Of a stretch of DNA of 64,000 nt, positions 56,983-64,000 are shown piece by piece. The notes beneath the pieces are model-generated. The model was not told the DNA's origin and did no database searches. It worked only from the letters and a program-made list of their open reading frames with translations. The DNA comes from Rummeliibacillus suwonensis (lineage in GTDB: Bacteria; Bacillota; Bacilli; Bacillales_A; Planococcaceae). The position numbers and the translations under genes are program-made. Location of the stretch: assembly GCF_007896435.1 (NCBI RefSeq), contig NZ_VCBL01000001.1, positions 477,994 through 541,993 of the forward strand, given 5' to 3'. The stretch's first letter is position 1; every line of letters begins with the position of its first letter.

Positions 56983-57909
56983 ATGAAAGAACAATGGTTT
57001 AATGATTTATCTACTATTGTAAATACTCAAGATGTTAAAATAGACGAACCACTTAAAAATTATACAATGACAAAACTTGGGGGCAATGCAGATGTATTTG
57101 TGATGCCCTCTACAGAAGAACAAGCCGCTGAAGTTGTAAAATATGCATATCTCCACCAAGTACCAATCTTTTTGCTAGGAAATGGTTCAAATATGGTTAT
57201 TAGAGATGGTGGTATTAGAGGGATTGTTTTAAATCTTTCGAAGTTAAATCTAATTCATATTGAAGGCACAACGGTATATGCACAATCTGGTGCACTTATT
57301 AAAGATGTTTCAAAGGCGGCAGCTGCTAAATCACTAACGGGTCTTGAATTTTCATGTGGTATCCCTGGATCTATTGGTGGTGCAATGGCTATGAATGCCG
57401 GTGCTTACGGCGGGGAGATCAATGATGTCATCGTAAGTTGCAAAGTATTGACAAAAACGGGTGAAATATTAGATCTTTCAAAAGAGCAATTAGAGCTTGG
57501 CTACCGTAAAAGTATTATTGCAAAGAACGGTTATTATGCATTGTCATCTATTTTCGAATTGGAAAAGGGTGATCAAGCAATGATTGATGCCAAAATTGCA
57601 GATTTAACATTCAAACGACAATCAAAACAACCACTTGAATATCCTTCTGCGGGAAGTGTTTTCAAGCGTCCTCCAGGTTATTTTGCTGGAAAACTTATTC
57701 AAGATAGTGGCATGCAGGGAAAAGGTGTAGGTGGCGCTGAGGTCTCTACAAAACATGCGGGCTTTATCATTAACAAAGGTAATGCAACTGCCACCGACTA
57801 TATTGAAACCATTCATATGGTGCAGAAAGCTGTAAAAGAAAAATTCAATGTAAATCTTGAAACAGAAGTTAAAATCGTTGGAGAAGATTTACCAATCGAT
57901 CAAAAATAA
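56983..57909 (+). CDS. murB: UDP-N-acetylenolpyruvoylglucosamine reductase
   Basis: A 308-residue flavoenzyme that reduces UDP-GlcNAc-enolpyruvate to UDP-MurNAc for peptidoglycan. FAD-binding GNGSNMVIRDGG and GLEFSCGIPGSIGGAMAMNAGAYGGE (in parts) are clear; the catalytic Ser is in AGSVFKRP and Glu in VEVST-type AEVSTKHAGFIIN. Type IIb, like other Firmicutes. It is not in the main mur cluster here, as in several Bacilli. The ribosome binding site is AAAGGAATGG, somewhat distant. Confidence 0.94.
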   Translation: MKEQWFNDLSTIVNTQDVKIDEPLKNYTMTKLGGNADVFVMPSTEEQAAEVVKYAYLHQVPIFLLGNGSNMVIRDGGIRGIVLNLSKLNLIHIEGTTVYAQSGALIKDVSKAAAAKSLTGLEFSCGIPGSIGGAMAMNAGAYGGEINDVIVSCKVLTKTGEILDLSKEQLELGYRKSIIAKNGYYALSSIFELEKGDQAMIDAKIADLTFKRQSKQPLEYPSAGSVFKRPPGYFAGKLIQDSGMQGKGVGGAEVSTKHAGFIINKGNATATDYIETIHMVQKAVKEKFNVNLETEVKIVGEDLPIDQK

Positions 57910-58200
57910 TAAAACTTTTATCTTGATTCAGCAATCTTTTATGGCGGTGAAAGCGCAGCAGCAGGAGCCCAATGTGTTATGCGACGAAAGCATAGTGATG
58001 GGAGCAAATCTTTTTTGTACCGAAAGCGCAACAACAGGTATAAAAGATGTTCATCTCTATAAGTGATGAGATGAATGTGATTTTATTTTCTATTCAGCGG
58101 ATGTACAAACTGCCCGCTGAGTCAAGATGAAGTCTCCGGCGAAGATGCCACGGATTTTGAAGAGGAGCTTCTAGAGCAAGCTCGAAAAAAATTCGAATGC
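57910..58200. other. Structured, GC-richer non-coding region between murB and exoA
   Basis: Two blocks differ from the surrounding AT-rich gaps. Bases 57940-58045 contain GCGAAAGCGCAGCAGCAGG-like and ACCGAAAGCGCAACAACAGG motifs that repeat each other. Bases 58091-58200 contain GCCCGCTGAGTCAAGATG, CTCCGGCG and a GAGCTTCTAGAGCAAGCTC hairpin. I recall similar blocks in Lysinibacillus-like genomes, but only one copy occurs here, so I cannot show they are repeats. No coding frame with a ribosome site exists. Confidence 0.4.
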
Positions 58201-58260
58201 CATTACACTGGGGTGTAATGGATAGCGTCTTTCGCCGATCATTTGCGGAAGGCGTATTTT
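58201..58260 (+). terminator. Two hairpins just upstream of exoA
   Basis: CATTACAC/GTGTAATG forms a perfect stem around TGGG at 58201-58220. A second, GCGTCTTTCGC with GCGGAAGGCG (with G-T wobbles), ends in TATTTTT. It would terminate upstream transcripts. Confidence 0.6.
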
Positions 58261-58276
58261 TACATATAGGGAGATT

Positions 58277-59035
58277 ATGACATTGAAATTTGTATCATGG
58301 AATGTAAATGGTATTCGTGCTTGTCTAAAAAAAGGATTTATGGATTATTTTGATACCATGGATGCCGATTTTTTTAGCATTCAAGAAACAAAATGTCAGG
58401 ATGGACAAGTAGAGTTAGAATTACCTAACTACCATCAATTTTGGAACTATGCTGAACGAAAAGGTTATTCAGGTACAGCTATTTTCACAAAACATGAACC
58501 CATATCAGTGAAATATGGCATTGGTGATGTTACGCAGGAAGAGGGGCGTATTATTACATTAGAATACGACAATTTTCATTTAGTAAATGTATATACACCC
58601 AATTCTAAACGTGATTTGACCCGCTTAGACTATCGCATCGTTTGGGAGGATGAATTACGAGCGTATTTAAAAGCATTAGATCAAGTCAAACCTGTTATCT
58701 ATTGTGGGGATTTAAATGTAGCACATGAAGAAATTGATCTAAAAAATGCTAAAGCCAATATCGGAAACTCTGGTTTTACAGATGAAGAAAGAGGTAGAAT
58801 GACTAGATTACTAAATTCAGGTTTTACAGACTCTTTTCGATATCTGTATCCAGGCTTAACAGATCATTACACATGGTGGTCTTATATGAATAAAGTGCGT
58901 GAACGGAATATTGGATGGCGTATCGATTACTTTATCCTGTCCGACCGTTTAAAGGAACAAATTACAAAGGCTGAGATTCATGATCATATCTTAGGGAGCG
59001 ACCATTGCCCGATTATGCTAGAAGCTAAAGTGTGA
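58277..59035 (+). CDS. exoA: Exodeoxyribonuclease III / AP endonuclease
   Basis: A 252-residue DNA repair nuclease of the ExoIII/APE1 family that cuts at abasic sites. Catalytic motifs are SWNVNGIRA, IQETKCQ, GDLNVAH, GWRIDYFILSD and GSDHCPI. Length matches B. subtilis ExoA (252). GGGAG precedes ATG at 58277; terminator hairpins upstream suggest it has its own promoter region or reads through. Terminator 59224-59270 is 190 bases downstream. Confidence 0.94.
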   Translation: MTLKFVSWNVNGIRACLKKGFMDYFDTMDADFFSIQETKCQDGQVELELPNYHQFWNYAERKGYSGTAIFTKHEPISVKYGIGDVTQEEGRIITLEYDNFHLVNVYTPNSKRDLTRLDYRIVWEDELRAYLKALDQVKPVIYCGDLNVAHEEIDLKNAKANIGNSGFTDEERGRMTRLLNSGFTDSFRYLYPGLTDHYTWWSYMNKVRERNIGWRIDYFILSDRLKEQITKAEIHDHILGSDHCPIMLEAKV

Positions 59036-59223
59036 TAGAAGGATCTGTTATATGTCATCATTGACTTTTCCTTCCGCTTGGAAGTGATGGAAGAGAGTAT
59101 TTAGCGAATAAGAAGTGCTCGCCTCAGAGGGTTCATATGTAGAGAAATCCCATCAAGTATCAACATATTGCTAAACAGATTTAAAAAGAAGATACACCTT
59201 AAATTCCTTTTAAAAAAAGATTC

Positions 59224-59270
59224 ATAAAAGCATGGAAGCTGATCAAAACAGCCTTCGTGCTTTTATTTTT
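59224..59270 (+). terminator. Rho-independent terminator
   Basis: ATAAAAGCATGGAAGCTG pairs with CAGCCTTCGTGCTTTTAT (two mismatches), followed by TTTTT. Confidence 0.75.
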
Positions 59271-59316
59271 AGTTTAAAAATGTCCCTTTTCAATAACTCT
59301 ATTTTTCTGTTTTAAC

Positions 59317-59532
59317 TTTATCCCGCTTTAACGGGCAGTAAGACCCCCATCTCAAGATATAGAGAAACGAGAGAGATAGATGGGGGATTAACTGCCTGTA
59401 AAAGTCCGATTGGTTTGGGCCAACAAGATGTTGGTCCCTCAGGTGTTGCCACAGGACGTGGCGCTTTTAACCTGAGTTCTTCTAGTTCAGTGGGGATGAA
59501 GAAAGCCCCCACTGATGGAAGCTTCACTTTAT
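59317..59532 (+). repeat. Family A repeat, full length with the shared module
   Basis: Runs from TTTATCCCGC to CACTTTAT. The module has CTCAGGT (59438-59444), GCCACAGGACGTGGC (59448-59462) and ACCTGAG (59470-59476). It precedes the penicillin acylase gene by 83 bases. Confidence 0.85.
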
Positions 59533-59615
59533 CCAACTGTAAACTGTATTTTTTAATAAGGAATCAGGGATAAAGCGTAAACCTTTGGAATATAGAGAAA
59601 GTGGGAGGGATACGT

Positions 59616-61976
59616 ATGAAGAAAAAACTGAGTCGATACGGGAAATGGATTGGAAGTATACTCGGTATTTTGGTCGTTATGGTGATAGCGTTTGCCCTTT
59701 ACGTAAATTATTATATTGATAAATCATTACCACAAATTGAAGGAAAGATGAGTGTTAAGGGAATGGATCAGGATGTTACCGTAACAAGAGATGAAAAAGG
59801 CGTACCTCATATCCATGCAAAGTCTGATGCCGATCTTTATCGTGCACAGGGTTTTGTTCAAGCGCAAGATCGTTTATTCCAAATGGACCTATCACGTAGG
59901 CAAGCAAGTGGCACGTTATCAGAGATAATTGGTCCATCAACGGTCAAAACAGATAAGTTTTTTAGAACATTTAGTTTAAGGGATGCTGCCAAAAAGTCTT
60001 ATGATGGCTACTCAAAGAAAGCTAAACAAGTACTTGCTTGGTATGCAGAAGGAGTTAATGCCTATATGGAGCAGGCAAAAGAAAAAGGAACGCTCCCATA
60101 TGAATTCAAACTATTAGGATATGAACCAAAACGTTGGACAGAAATAGATTCCTTAACAATTGAAAAATATATGGCTTATGATTTAGGTGGAAATTGGAAC
60201 ATGTTGGCGTTTAGACATTGGGCTTTGACCAATTTGACCGCAGATGAAGTGCAAGAATTGATGATCCATTATCCAGACAACGCAAAGTCCATTATAGAAG
60301 AAAATATCGAAAATCCTGTGAAAGTTTCTGGACAATTCGATGCGTCTCTTATTCCAAACGAATTTAACGGTAGTAATAACTGGGTTTTATCTGGAGATAA
60401 AACGAAAAGTGGGAAACCATTATTGGCAGATGATCCACACCTGGGGCTGAGTACACCTTCTATATGGTATCAAATGCATCTTACATCATCTACTCAAAAT
60501 GTGAGTGGAGTTATTTTTGCCGGTATTCCAGGAATTATTTTAGGTCATAACGATCAAATTGCTTGGGGTGTTACCAATGTGGGACCTGATGTACAAGATT
60601 TATATATTGAAATACCTAATCCAGATAATCCAACGCAATTTAAATATGAAAATAAATGGGAACAAGCGGAAGTTCGAAAGGAAAAGATTAAGGTAAAAAA
60701 TCAGAAGACTATTGATTATGAGGTAATTGTTACAAGACATGGTCCTGTTGTTTCAGACTTAGCATTCAAAAAAGAAAAGCCAACAGCAGTTTTCTCGATG
60801 CAATGGACAGCATTACAATCTACGCAAGAACTACAGGCTGTGTTGAATATGGATAAAGCAAAAAATTGGGAGGAGTTTGAAACCGCACTAAATGATTTTA
60901 AGGTACCTGCCCAAAATTTTGTATTTGCATCCAAAGATGGAACAATCGCTTATAAAGCGAATGGATTAATCCCTATTCGTAAAAGAGGGGATGGTCAATT
61001 CCCTGTACCAGGTTATTCAGCGGATTATGGTTGGAAAGGTTATATTGATTTTAATCATTTACCGAAAGTGATTAATCCGGATAATGGATATATTGCAACC
61101 GCAAACAATAAGGTTGTAGGAAGTGGCTATCCATATCATATTACAGACTTTTGGGCACAACCCTACCGCTATGAACGGATCGTGGAAATGTTAGAAGAAA
61201 AAGACGACTTTACTGTAGAAGATATCAAAAATATGCAGCTAGATACAGAGAATTTATATGCAAAAGAATTTTTGCCTCATCTTATTGAATCAGTGAAAAA
61301 ACAACATAAACTAAAGGATATTGTAAGGATGATGGAGGATTGGGATTATCAAGATTCTATATCTGAAGGTGCGCCGCTTGTGTTCCATCTATGGATGATT
61401 AAAATTCAAGATCAACTTTTTAAGAAATCAATGCCTGCAGATGTTTATCAAATGATGCCGGGAAAATATAATGTTGCTGATGAAATACTTCGACAAGCAT
61501 ATAGAGGAAAGCCGGGAGAATTTGTGGATAAAGCTGGCGGCATTGATGAACTGGTAACAAAAGCATTAGAGGAAACTGTGAAAGAGATCAAAAAAAATTA
61601 TGGTGATGATGTATCAAAATGGCGTTGGGGAGATTATCACCAAGTTATTTTCAAACATCCTTTATCTTCAGCATCTTCTATTTTGGCTTATTTCTTAGAT
61701 TCTAAGACAACGCCTGTACCAGGGTCAAAGGTGACTGTTCGCGCGGCTGCTTCCAATAAAACAGGCATTGTGGATCATGGTGCCTCTTGGCGTTTTATTG
61801 CCGATTTAAGTGACTTGTCAAAGGCTTATCATATCGTTGGTCCTGGGCAAAGTGAACATTTAAGATCAAAATGGTATCATGACCAAGTGGACGATTGGGT
61901 GTATGGAAAATACCATGAAACCGTGATAAATGGTAAAATTTTAAATGGTCATACATTGATATTGAAAGCTGAATAA
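59616..61976 (+). CDS. Penicillin acylase family protein (Ntn hydrolase)
   Basis: A 786-residue membrane-anchored Ntn hydrolase of the penicillin amidase family (S45). An N-terminal helix (residues 12-34) anchors it outside. The alpha-chain part shows VTRDEKGVPHIHAKSDADLYRAQGF (in parts). The nucleophile Ser follows Gly in NGSNNWVLSG, where autocleavage creates the beta chain. DDPHLGLSTPSIWYQMHL and HGPV follow. Substrates in related enzymes are penicillins, N-acyl homoserine lactones or acyl amino acids; here unknown. ATG 59616 follows GGGAGG. Confidence 0.88.
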   Translation: MKKKLSRYGKWIGSILGILVVMVIAFALYVNYYIDKSLPQIEGKMSVKGMDQDVTVTRDEKGVPHIHAKSDADLYRAQGFVQAQDRLFQMDLSRRQASGTLSEIIGPSTVKTDKFFRTFSLRDAAKKSYDGYSKKAKQVLAWYAEGVNAYMEQAKEKGTLPYEFKLLGYEPKRWTEIDSLTIEKYMAYDLGGNWNMLAFRHWALTNLTADEVQELMIHYPDNAKSIIEENIENPVKVSGQFDASLIPNEFNGSNNWVLSGDKTKSGKPLLADDPHLGLSTPSIWYQMHLTSSTQNVSGVIFAGIPGIILGHNDQIAWGVTNVGPDVQDLYIEIPNPDNPTQFKYENKWEQAEVRKEKIKVKNQKTIDYEVIVTRHGPVVSDLAFKKEKPTAVFSMQWTALQSTQELQAVLNMDKAKNWEEFETALNDFKVPAQNFVFASKDGTIAYKANGLIPIRKRGDGQFPVPGYSADYGWKGYIDFNHLPKVINPDNGYIATANNKVVGSGYPYHITDFWAQPYRYERIVEMLEEKDDFTVEDIKNMQLDTENLYAKEFLPHLIESVKKQHKLKDIVRMMEDWDYQDSISEGAPLVFHLWMIKIQDQLFKKSMPADVYQMMPGKYNVADEILRQAYRGKPGEFVDKAGGIDELVTKALEETVKEIKKNYGDDVSKWRWGDYHQVIFKHPLSSASSILAYFLDSKTTPVPGSKVTVRAAASNKTGIVDHGASWRFIADLSDLSKAYHIVGPGQSEHLRSKWYHDQVDDWVYGKYHETVINGKILNGHTLILKAE

Positions 61977-62005
61977 AAAGATATTTCATACTAGGTGTGA
62001 TTATT

Positions 62006-62033
62006 GGGAAAATAAGGATAATCAACATGTTTG
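62006..62033. repeat. Family B right-end fragment
   Basis: GGGAAAATAAGGATAATCAACATGTTTG matches, in parts, the B right end GGAAAATTGGATAATCAACACGCTTG. It directly adjoins a family A copy. Confidence 0.45.
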
Positions 62034-62092
62034 GCTTCATACAAGAGAAATAGGATTTTCCCCCTATGTTGTAGCTGTTGGAGGAACGAATA

Positions 62093-62312
62093 ATAAAGTG
62101 AAGCTTCCATCAGCGGGGGTTTTCTCAATCCCCCACTGAACTAGAAGAACTCAGGTTAAAAGCGCCACGTCCTGTGGCAACACCTGAGTGACCAACATCC
62201 TGCTCGTCCGAACCAATCGGGTTTTTTACGGGCAGTTGACCCCCACCTATCTTTCCTGTTTTCTCTCTAAACCTTGAGATGGGGATCTTACTGTCCGTTA
62301 ACACGGGATAAA
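62093..62312 (-). repeat. Family A repeat, full length with the shared module (minus orientation)
   Basis: On the minus strand it runs from TTTATCCCGT to CACTTTAT. As read on plus, the module is ACTCAGGT (62149-62156), GCCACGTCCTGTGGC (62164-62178), ACCTGAGT (62182-62189), then GACCAACATC. It ends 24 bases before the first crcB start codon and therefore makes up the upstream region of that operon. Confidence 0.85.
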
Positions 62313-62336
62313 GTAAATAAATTGAAGGTGCATTAA

Positions 62337-62714
62337 ATGATAAAAAATGTAGTAGGAGTAGTATTAGGTGGAATATTAGGCACCTTGGTGCGTTATGGTG
62401 TTATGATAACTGTCCCAACTGAATGTATGTTGTGGATCGTAAATGGTGTAGGAAGTTTTGCTATGGGCATATTGAATGGTTTATTCACACGTTTTCTACA
62501 ACAGAATATGAGTTGGAAGTTATTTTTGACGACTGGCATGCTTGGCGGTTTCACGACATTTTCCACATTTTCAGCTAGTTGGTTAAAATTAATGCAAGAA
62601 CATGTTGTGATGGCAGTTATATATGCAATCGTTATGACAATTTTATGTGTTGCATTGGCGTCGTTCGGTTATTTACTTGCCGTTCCTAACAAGAAAGCAG
62701 GTGAGCGTTTATGA
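62337..62714 (+). CDS. crcB: Fluoride exporter CrcB/Fluc, first subunit
   Basis: A 125-residue four-helix membrane protein. Family motifs are GGILGTLVRYG, VNGVGSFAMGIL (with the central Asn), and GGFTTFSTFS. Fluc channels export fluoride. In Bacilli they frequently come as two adjacent genes forming a heterodimer. It overlaps the second crcB by four bases. GAAGGTG precedes ATG at 62337. No fluoride riboswitch is visible upstream; a family A repeat occupies that space. Confidence 0.9.
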   Translation: MIKNVVGVVLGGILGTLVRYGVMITVPTECMLWIVNGVGSFAMGILNGLFTRFLQQNMSWKLFLTTGMLGGFTTFSTFSASWLKLMQEHVVMAVIYAIVMTILCVALASFGYLLAVPNKKAGERL

Positions 62715-63058
62715 TTTGGCTTGTACTTGCTGTCGGTGGGGGTTTAGGTACGCTTGCACGTTATGGAATGATTGTTTGGATGGAACATCAAAAACAGCCA
62801 TACTATGTAGCAACATTTATCGTCAATAGTGTTGGTTCGTTGTTGATGGGATTGGCCCTTCACATAACAGTTGATCAGCAGTTATGGACAGCATTCTTGG
62901 CTACAGGTTTTTTAGGAGCGTTTACAACGTTTTCTACATTTGCTTTTGATACAGTAAGATTATTGCGAGAACACGATAAACGTGTAGCATTTTTATATCC
63001 TGTTTTAACGTTATTTGCAGGGATTATCCTTGTTACTTTAGGATGGCAAATCGTATAA
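62711..63058 (+). CDS. crcB: Fluoride exporter CrcB/Fluc, second subunit
   Basis: A 115-residue protein with GGGLGTLARYGM, FIVNSVGSLLMGL and GAFTTFSTFAFDTVRLL, the canonical Fluc motifs. It overlaps the preceding crcB (ATGA) and should form an antiparallel dimer with it. The GTGAGCG upstream gives a weak ribosome site, fitting translational coupling. Confidence 0.92.
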   Translation: MIWLVLAVGGGLGTLARYGMIVWMEHQKQPYYVATFIVNSVGSLLMGLALHITVDQQLWTAFLATGFLGAFTTFSTFAFDTVRLLREHDKRVAFLYPVLTLFAGIILVTLGWQIV

Positions 63059-63060
63059 AG

Positions 63061-63190
63061 AGGCCGGGATAAAATCCGTTTAAAATGAATAAACCGCATG
63101 AAGTCAAAGCTTTTACATTTGCCTTCATGTGGTTTTATTTTCATTAAAATCAACTCGTTTTCAGCTTATGTCCCGGTCCCTTTTATTTTT
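63061..63190. terminator. Bidirectional terminator region between crcB and the P1 peptidase
   Basis: AACCGCATGAAG pairs with CTTCATGTGGTT, followed by TTATTTT. An outer GGCCGGGA/TCCCGGTCC pair encloses it, and the reverse strand has A-rich ends. The two genes converge. Confidence 0.7.
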
Positions 63191-64000
63191 ATTTAAATTT
63201 GGCTTTCTCTACAACACGATTTTTCCGGCCAACCGTTGTCTCAGCATGCAGCAATGATTGATAGACCGATTCTTCTGTCGCTTCAATAGCCGCTTGGAAA
63301 AGGTCATTCATTATTTTGGAATCATCTCTCACAAATGCTACCGCTTCGCCAATGGATGAACTAAATTGATGCGGAATTGTGTAGGCAGTTGAAAAAGCGA
63401 TCATAATATCACCACTGCCATTATGAATATGGGTACCTGTACGTCCAAGTCCAATAGCCGCCCTTTTAGCTAGTCTTTTTAGTTGGCGATCACTGAGTGG
63501 TGCATCAGTTGCTATAACAACGATTACAGAGCCATCGGGTTTTTCGATAGGAGGATTTTGTTGCCAACTTGTGAAACGACATTCACCAGCGTTACCGAAA
63601 TTGGTGAGTGCTAGTACACCAACTGTAAAACTTTCACCATCCCGTTTAACGATTCTTGAGGATGACCCAATGCCACCCTTCCGCTCATAGCAGATCATTC
63701 CTTTGCCGGCACCGATAGCACCTTGTCCAAATGGTGCATGTTTGGCGTTACGTATAGCAGAAATAGCATGCTCTGGCTTCACAGCACGAAGCCTCATACT
63801 ATTAAGAAAGCTATCATTACATTCGCCCACAACGATATTAAGTGAACTAGTAGAGTCGCCAATACTAGGATTTTGTTGAAGCATATAATCTAAAGTGCCA
63901 TCTAAAACAGCTGCTACACTAAAGGTATTCGTTAACATTAATGGAGACTCTATTAATCCCAATTCTTCTACTTGAACAAGCCCTACTGACTTTCCAAATC
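63189..64000 (-). CDS. P1 family (DmpA/S58) aminopeptidase, partial
   Basis: The 3' part (at least 270 residues) of an Ntn-type aminopeptidase; the frame remains open at the window end (LVQVEELGLIESPLMLTNTFS in parts). The family self-cleaves before a Ser or Thr; PDGSVIVVIATDAPL carries the expected Gly-Ser pair. Related enzymes (DmpA, BapA) release N-terminal D- or L-amino acids or beta-amino acids. The C-terminus ends in VVEKAKFK. Substrate unknown. The 5' start is beyond base 64000. Confidence 0.87.
   Translation of the reverse strand, partial: FGKSVGLVQVEELGLIESPLMLTNTFSVAAVLDGTLDYMLQQNPSIGDSTSSLNIVVGECNDSFLNSMRLRAVKPEHAISAIRNAKHAPFGQGAIGAGKGMICYERKGGIGSSSRIVKRDGESFTVGVLALTNFGNAGECRFTSWQQNPPIEKPDGSVIVVIATDAPLSDRQLKRLAKRAAIGLGRTGTHIHNGSGDIMIAFSTAYTIPHQFSSSIGEAVAFVRDDSKIMNDLFQAAIEATEESVYQSLLHAETTVGRKNRVVEKAKFK

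Noticed and set aside
61977-62336. Fluoride riboswitch upstream of crcB
   Set aside because: The space is filled by a family A repeat and a B end fragment; no crcB-motif consensus was seen.

Overview
The window is AT-rich DNA from a Gram-positive bacterium of the order Bacillales. Many genes have clear Bacillus-type counterparts (yuaF-floT, ywnA/ywnB-like pair, niaP, catE with an HxlR regulator, efeUOB, thrC-thrB, yhfW-like Rieske oxidoreductase), with strong AGGAGG-type ribosome binding sites and frequent GTG/TTG starts. The gene content and the style of intergenic repeats suggest the Planococcaceae/Caryophanaceae (Lysinibacillus, Rummeliibacillus or Kurthia relatives), but the genus is inferred, not proven. 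No rRNA, tRNA, prophage, autonomous transposase or CRISPR array was seen.

Layout. 0.4-4.1 kb: AI-2E family permease, NUDIX hydrolase, a hypothetical protein, a one-helix membrane peptide and a DUF1003 protein. 5.2-9.7 kb: an SsuABC/TauABC-like ABC importer followed by allantoinase, a probable nitrogen-scavenging set. 10-11.7 kb (minus): Pit phosphate transporter with its DUF47/PhoU-like partner. 12-16.4 kb: NfeD-like protein plus flotillin, a PCYCGC lipoprotein and fumarase. 16.7-18.6 kb: folE2 and hemB diverge from a Zur-box-like palindrome. 18.7-22.6 kb (minus): an efeM-efeB-efeU iron uptake operon behind a perfect Fur box that overlaps its promoter. 23.5-35.6 kb: methyltransferase, PutP, VOC protein, HflX, POT peptide transporter, PAP2 phosphatase, an MFS transporter and ZupT. 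36.2-41.1 kb: a ywnA/ywnB-like redox pair with matching operators, thrC-thrB, and niaP. 41.7-45.3 kb: a Tat cluster (Tat-signal subunit, GMC flavoprotein, TatA, TatC). 45.8-63 kb: glpK, a MazG-like protein, M20 hydrolase, DUF7662-GNAT fusion, ppaC, Rieske/FAD oxidoreductase, DsbA-like protein, azoreductase, YceI, catE/HxlR, murB, exoA, penicillin acylase, two crcB genes, and a P1 peptidase cut by the window end.

The most unusual content is between genes. Three families of structured repeats (called A, B and C here) occupy most long gaps. B has CGTGTTGATT inverted ends and two copies with perfect 9-bp target duplications. C has inverted GAATCAATTTCATAA-type ends and probable 4-bp duplications. 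A runs from TTTATCCCGC to CACTTTAT without inverted ends. Their ends are unrelated, yet full-length members of all three carry the same internal module: a constant GCCACGTCCTGTGGC hairpin and a constant CAACATC tail, enclosed by a stem whose sequence differs between families while staying paired. Short members of A and B lack the module. Chimeras that combine C and B ends also occur. This looks like an exchangeable structured cassette carried by several small non-autonomous elements and is the best candidate here for an undescribed system.

Their effect on genes is visible: one A end supplies the folE2 stop codon, others lie just upstream of a VOC gene and of crcB, and a B element splits a Fur-box-like site. 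Metal and redox control recurs across the window (Fur, Zur, Rrf2 and HxlR operators).
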